A DNA stretch of 8,293 bases, taken from an uncultured Treponema sp. GTDB taxonomy: Bacteria > Spirochaetota > Spirochaetia > Treponematales > Treponemataceae. Both the position numbers and the translations under genes were made by a program. Every line of letters starts with the position of its first letter. Positions within the stretch are counted from its first letter, which is position 1. The stretch is from positions 1 through 8,293 of the forward strand of contig CALBXN010000227.1 of the NCBI GenBank assembly GCA_937890485.1, given 5' to 3'. The notes under the pieces were generated by a model. That model saw nothing but the letters and a program-made list of their open reading frames with translations. It was not told where the DNA came from and made no database searches. Shown here piece by piece: positions 5,571-8,293 of this stretch.

Positions 5571-6706
5571 TTCTCTAAATTTTCCAATGTTTTTTTTGCA
5601 ATCACGTCATTAGGGTCAATTTCAAGTACGATTGTAAAATATTTTTGAGATTCTTCTGTATTTCCTTGTTTTAACTCTAAAAATCCTAAGTTTGAAATTA
5701 TTTTTGTGTTTTCAGGCTCTTGTTTTAATGCCTCTGAAAGAAATTTTTTACATTCAGAAAATTCTTCAAGTTCCATACTACATATTGCTAATTCATTATA
5801 TGTATCTGGAGTATTGCCTCCCAACTCTATGGCTTGTAAAAATGCTGTTTTTGCATCACTCCATCTTTCTAATCTTCGTAATGCCCAACCTAACATAAAC
5901 CAAGCATTCCAAACTTTTGGATTTGTCTCTAAGAATTCTTTTATGCTTTCAAGACCTTTTTCTTCTTGACCCATTACGATGAAATCGTATGCACTTTTGA
6001 ATAGTTCGTCTTCAAGGTTTCTAGAATTTATATCACGAATAATTTCTTCTGCACGATCTCGTTTTTTGCAATCAGATTCTGTAATTTCATCTTCATCATA
6101 GTTTGCTGAAAGTGAAATATAAGTTTCAAAACAATTTTTTGCTTTAGTGTAATTGCGTTGTTTCAAATAGAAAAAACCTGCATTGAAAAATGCATCTGGA
6201 ACAGCTGGCTCTGCAATCATAGCTTGTTGATAATAATTGTGAGCACAATCGTCATAAGCATCTGCATCTTCTATAAGTCCTGATTTTCTATAAGATTCTG
6301 CTCTTTCATCAAAAAATAGGGCAAGATTCAAAATTGTTCCAATATCATCTGGATCTAAGCCGTGTAGTGCTGTAAAAATTTCTTCTGCAATATCAAAATC
6401 TTCATTTTTAGCTTTTAGAATAGCAGCTTGTGTAAGTTCAGTTTTTATATTTGGTTTTACACTTGTTAAAAGGCTTCTGTAATAGTGAAGGTGTTGATTA
6501 TTTTTATCGTAGGCAAGAACTGTTAATATTCCCGCTAAAATCATTTCCAAAGTAAGAGAATTTACATCAAAATCCTTAGGATTATTTATTGGACTTTGTA
6601 CTGGTAGTGGAATTGTTATATCAATTTTAAAAGCATTTTCTGGTAGAGAATAATTCTCAGGTAAAGTGATGTAGAAAATTGATTCAAGAGGATTTGTAGA
6701 ACTCAT
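5567..6706 (-). CDS. TPR-repeat protein, cytoplasmic
   Basis: The 379-residue acidic protein has no signal peptide or membrane segment. An N-terminal stretch of about 90 residues (rich in P, N, and hydrophobics such as PLPVQSPINNP) precedes an array of tetratricopeptide repeats. Recognisable units lie at about 92-120, 155-200, 233-264, 266-299 (WNAWFMLGWALRRLERWSDA), 300-333 and 334-367 (ISNLGFLELKQGNTEES). The third region is interrupted by a charged insertion (YDEDEITESDCKKRDRAEE). TPR arrays are protein-binding scaffolds, so a partner-binding role is expected; the partner is unknown. AAGGA lies seven bases before the ATG. The gene starts 26 bases after the PilZ gene, so both are probably cotranscribed, and a link to cyclic-di-GMP signalling is an inference from that. 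The stop codon overlaps that of the convergent DUF192 gene. Confidence 0.9.
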   Translation of the reverse strand: MSSTNPLESIFYITLPENYSLPENAFKIDITIPLPVQSPINNPKDFDVNSLTLEMILAGILTVLAYDKNNQHLHYYRSLLTSVKPNIKTELTQAAILKAKNEDFDIAEEIFTALHGLDPDDIGTILNLALFFDERAESYRKSGLIEDADAYDDCAHNYYQQAMIAEPAVPDAFFNAGFFYLKQRNYTKAKNCFETYISLSANYDEDEITESDCKKRDRAEEIIRDINSRNLEDELFKSAYDFIVMGQEEKGLESIKEFLETNPKVWNAWFMLGWALRRLERWSDAKTAFLQAIELGGNTPDTYNELAICSMELEEFSECKKFLSEALKQEPENTKIISNLGFLELKQGNTEESQKYFTIVLEIDPNDVIAKKTLENLEN

Positions 6707-6732
6707 TTTATTTCCTTAAAATTATGTAAAAT

Positions 6733-7602
6733 TTAGTTTTGAACAACTGTATTATTTGTTTTTTGTTCTTGATTTTTTGAATTAGCTGAATTAAGCATTG
6801 TCTTGCGTAATACTGTCAAATATCCATTTATGTGCATTTTGTAAGCCATTGGAACTGTATTATCATCAAATTTTATAGAAGCAGCAATTAAGTCCTTTCT
6901 TCCTCCGACATTTTCTGTGGCAACAATTTTTCCTTGAATATTGATAGTTTCTCTAGGTTCTTCAAAATCAATGCGAAGTACAGCTTGTTTATCTTTTACA
7001 AACATTGCCAATCCCATAAGAACGACCTTTGCTCCTGAAAAAGATAAATCTCGTAAGATACAGTGTCTAGGAACATTTTGAATATGAATAATAGTCTCTT
7101 CCTTTATTATTCCTAATCTGCGTTTTGAATCTTCTGTAATAACAATACGTTCTTCTTTTCTTCGTATAGCATTTGTGTTTGCTTCGATTAGTTTTCCGAT
7201 AATTTCGATAAAATCATCAGGTGGACGCTGTGTGAATGTTAATGTTACAACTGCAAGATCTGTTGAATCCATGTATGGAGAAATGTCAGAAACTCTAGCA
7301 GTAATAAAGAACATTATGGGTTGACTACCTGGCTGAGAAAAGCAAAATTTCAAGTTTATTGGACTTTTATTTTTATCATTTGTAATAGCTGTATAAGCCC
7401 CACCTTTTGTGCCTACAATAACTCTAGCTGCCATTAAAGATGTAGAGTTTATGATACAAGGCCACTGAGACCCAGAGCATTTAATGTATATTTGTCGAGG
7501 ATCAAGGTGCAGAGTTCTGATAACTTCTTTTGTAAAAGTAATTTCAGTATCTCTGTACAATTCATAATATCTTGTAAGCTGTTGACTGGTTGTAACACCC
7601 AT
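6733..7602 (-). CDS. PilZ-domain protein, probable cyclic-di-GMP receptor
   Basis: The 289-residue protein has an N-terminal domain of about 130 residues and a PilZ domain from about residue 145 to 250. The PilZ ligand motifs are present: RxxxR as R148-KEE-R152, and DxSxxG as D185-LSFSG190, so cyclic-di-GMP binding is likely. The C-terminal ~40 residues are polar (NSANSKNQEQKTNN). The N-terminal half (YYELYRDTEITFTKEVI, DPRQIYIKC) resembles that of other Treponema PilZ proteins as I remember them. PilZ effectors commonly act on motility or envelope functions, but the target here is not visible. The ATG at 7602 has no Shine-Dalgarno, and its -10 ends seven bases before it, so the mRNA may be leaderless. 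A TPR gene follows at 26 bases. The next upstream gene lies 71 bases away on the same strand. Confidence 0.9.
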   Translation of the reverse strand: MGVTTSQQLTRYYELYRDTEITFTKEVIRTLHLDPRQIYIKCSGSQWPCIINSTSLMAARVIVGTKGGAYTAITNDKNKSPINLKFCFSQPGSQPIMFFITARVSDISPYMDSTDLAVVTLTFTQRPPDDFIEIIGKLIEANTNAIRRKEERIVITEDSKRRLGIIKEETIIHIQNVPRHCILRDLSFSGAKVVLMGLAMFVKDKQAVLRIDFEEPRETINIQGKIVATENVGGRKDLIAASIKFDDNTVPMAYKMHINGYLTVLRKTMLNSANSKNQEQKTNNTVVQN

Positions 7603-7609
7603 ATGTACT

Positions 7610-7638
7610 ATGATAATTTATAATATGCAATTCGTCAA
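7610..7638 (-). promoter_or_regulatory. Predicted promoter of the PilZ-TPR pair, leaderless arrangement
   Basis: On the minus strand TTGACG (7638-7633) and TATCAT (7615-7610) are separated by exactly 17 bases, and the -10 ends seven bases before the ATG at 7602. The predicted start of transcription is therefore the start codon itself, in agreement with the lack of a ribosome binding site. Confidence 0.6.
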
Positions 7639-7673
7639 TATAGAAAATTGTCTAAGTCTAAAATCTAATTGAA

Positions 7674-8293
7674 TTATTTTGCATAGATGTCGTTATGTTG
7701 TTTTTCTTTTGCACATTCAAGAATAAATTTCATATAATGAGCTTCTAATGTATGATGAGGTCCGTTTAAATTCATTCGTTTTCTTGCTGCTGCATCATCA
7801 CGGCGTACAGAATACAAAATATAAAAACTGCGAAAATCTTCTTCGTAGGATGTTTGAATTTTTTCTCCTAAGAAAGATGCAACTTCGTCACGGCCTATTG
7901 CGGGAATGCCTTTTTGGCGTAGAGTATCTTTTAACTTTTGGATTTTTTCATAGGATAAACCAAAAAGATATTCTTGCATTGCACAAGAAACATCTGTTTC
8001 ACCAAGTTTTGTTGCCATAAATTGTCGCCATTGGTCATCCATATCAATTGAAAGAAGTAGAAGTTCGCTAGTTCCAACCATTGTTCCAAATGCGGGAGCT
8101 AATTTTCGTCTTGCTCGCCAAACACTATTTAAAACAGGTGCGATACTTTCAACATTGTGGTCGCTTCTATGTTCCCAAAGAAGAATCAAAGAATAAGCAA
8201 TTTCTCGACGAATATCAATATGGATTGTTAAGTCTTCAAGTAAGCTAAGATATACATCCTCTGCCATAAGAGTAAACATAATGTTCAGTGTTG
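7674..8293 (-). CDS. Helical protein of unknown function (C-terminal part, N-terminus beyond the right edge)
   Basis: The frame is open to the window edge. The first in-frame ATG (8279) is preceded by further sense codons (TLNI), so the true start is probably outside and only the last ~206 residues are seen. The sequence is rich in predicted helices, with leucine-rich stretches (VYLSLLEDLTIHIDIRREIA, ELLLLSIDMDD) that could be HEAT-like or another alpha-solenoid. Other notable segments are the basic SVWRARRKLAPAF and the YSVRRDDAAARKRMNLNGPHH near the end. No signal peptide, membrane segment or catalytic motif is visible. I do not recognise the family. It lies upstream of, and on the same strand as, the PilZ gene, which has its own predicted promoter in the 71-base gap; read-through is possible because no terminator hairpin is evident there. 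Confidence 0.75.
   Translation of the reverse strand, partial: TLNIMFTLMAEDVYLSLLEDLTIHIDIRREIAYSLILLWEHRSDHNVESIAPVLNSVWRARRKLAPAFGTMVGTSELLLLSIDMDDQWRQFMATKLGETDVSCAMQEYLFGLSYEKIQKLKDTLRQKGIPAIGRDEVASFLGEKIQTSYEEDFRSFYILYSVRRDDAAARKRMNLNGPHHTLEAHYMKFILECAKEKQHNDIYAK

Noticed and set aside
5692..5969. Plus-strand open frames opposite the TPR gene
   Set aside because: Antisense shadows of a well-supported repeat protein with no ribosome binding site.
7748..8020. Plus-strand open frame opposite the right-hand gene
   Set aside because: Antisense to a longer open frame with better protein-like composition.

Overview
The window appears to contain DNA of two different origins joined inside one open reading frame. 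From about position 1266 to the right end the sequence is strongly AT-rich and looks like a Treponema-type spirochete chromosome. It carries cysteinyl-tRNA synthetase divergent from murB, a regulator with two cyclic-nucleotide-binding domains, two exported proteins (one a DUF192 lipoprotein), a TPR protein, a PilZ protein and a helical protein of unknown family. From the left end to about 1256-1266 the sequence is less AT-rich and looks like a Firmicutes (Lachnospiraceae-type) genome. It carries the start of a membrane sensor resembling SpoIIE-family phosphatases, a STAS anti-anti-sigma factor, a tRNA-Glu(CTC) with a strong terminator, and the last codons of a sigma-H-type sporulation sigma factor. 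Family assignments rest on motifs and recall of the families; no search was run.

Left part (1-1266). On the minus strand, a STAS gene (996 to 700) is followed one base later by the sensor gene, which runs off the left edge. The tRNA gene (1053-1124, plus strand) diverges from the STAS gene, and the two promoters overlap on the same -10 sequence. A 19-pair hairpin with a T run ends the tRNA transcript, and just beyond it lies the stop codon of the minus-strand sigma-H tail.

Junction. The minus-strand reading frame 2316-1177 starts as a good CysRS, with HIGH-type motif, zinc ligands and KMSKS, then loses its anticodon-binding end. Its last residues instead match the C-terminus of sigma-H (KSIDNALQRIK). 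The simplest reading is a chimeric join, either an assembly or amplification artefact or, less likely, real recombination, at a short shared stretch near 1256-1266. The left 1.26 kb should not be assigned to the same genome without checking.

Right part. cysS and murB diverge from a 64-bp AT-rich spacer. A consensus-like promoter precedes the cyclic-nucleotide regulator, and that gene, a secreted protein and the DUF192 lipoprotein form a tight plus-strand operon. This operon meets, with a 4-base overlap of stop codons, a minus-strand PilZ-TPR pair. Both murB and the PilZ gene have a -10 hexamer exactly seven bases before the ATG and no ribosome binding site, which suggests leaderless mRNAs. 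The right-hand cluster thus places a cyclic-nucleotide sensor and a probable cyclic-di-GMP sensor back to back with envelope proteins. No mobile element, CRISPR array or convincing new defence or mobile system is visible.
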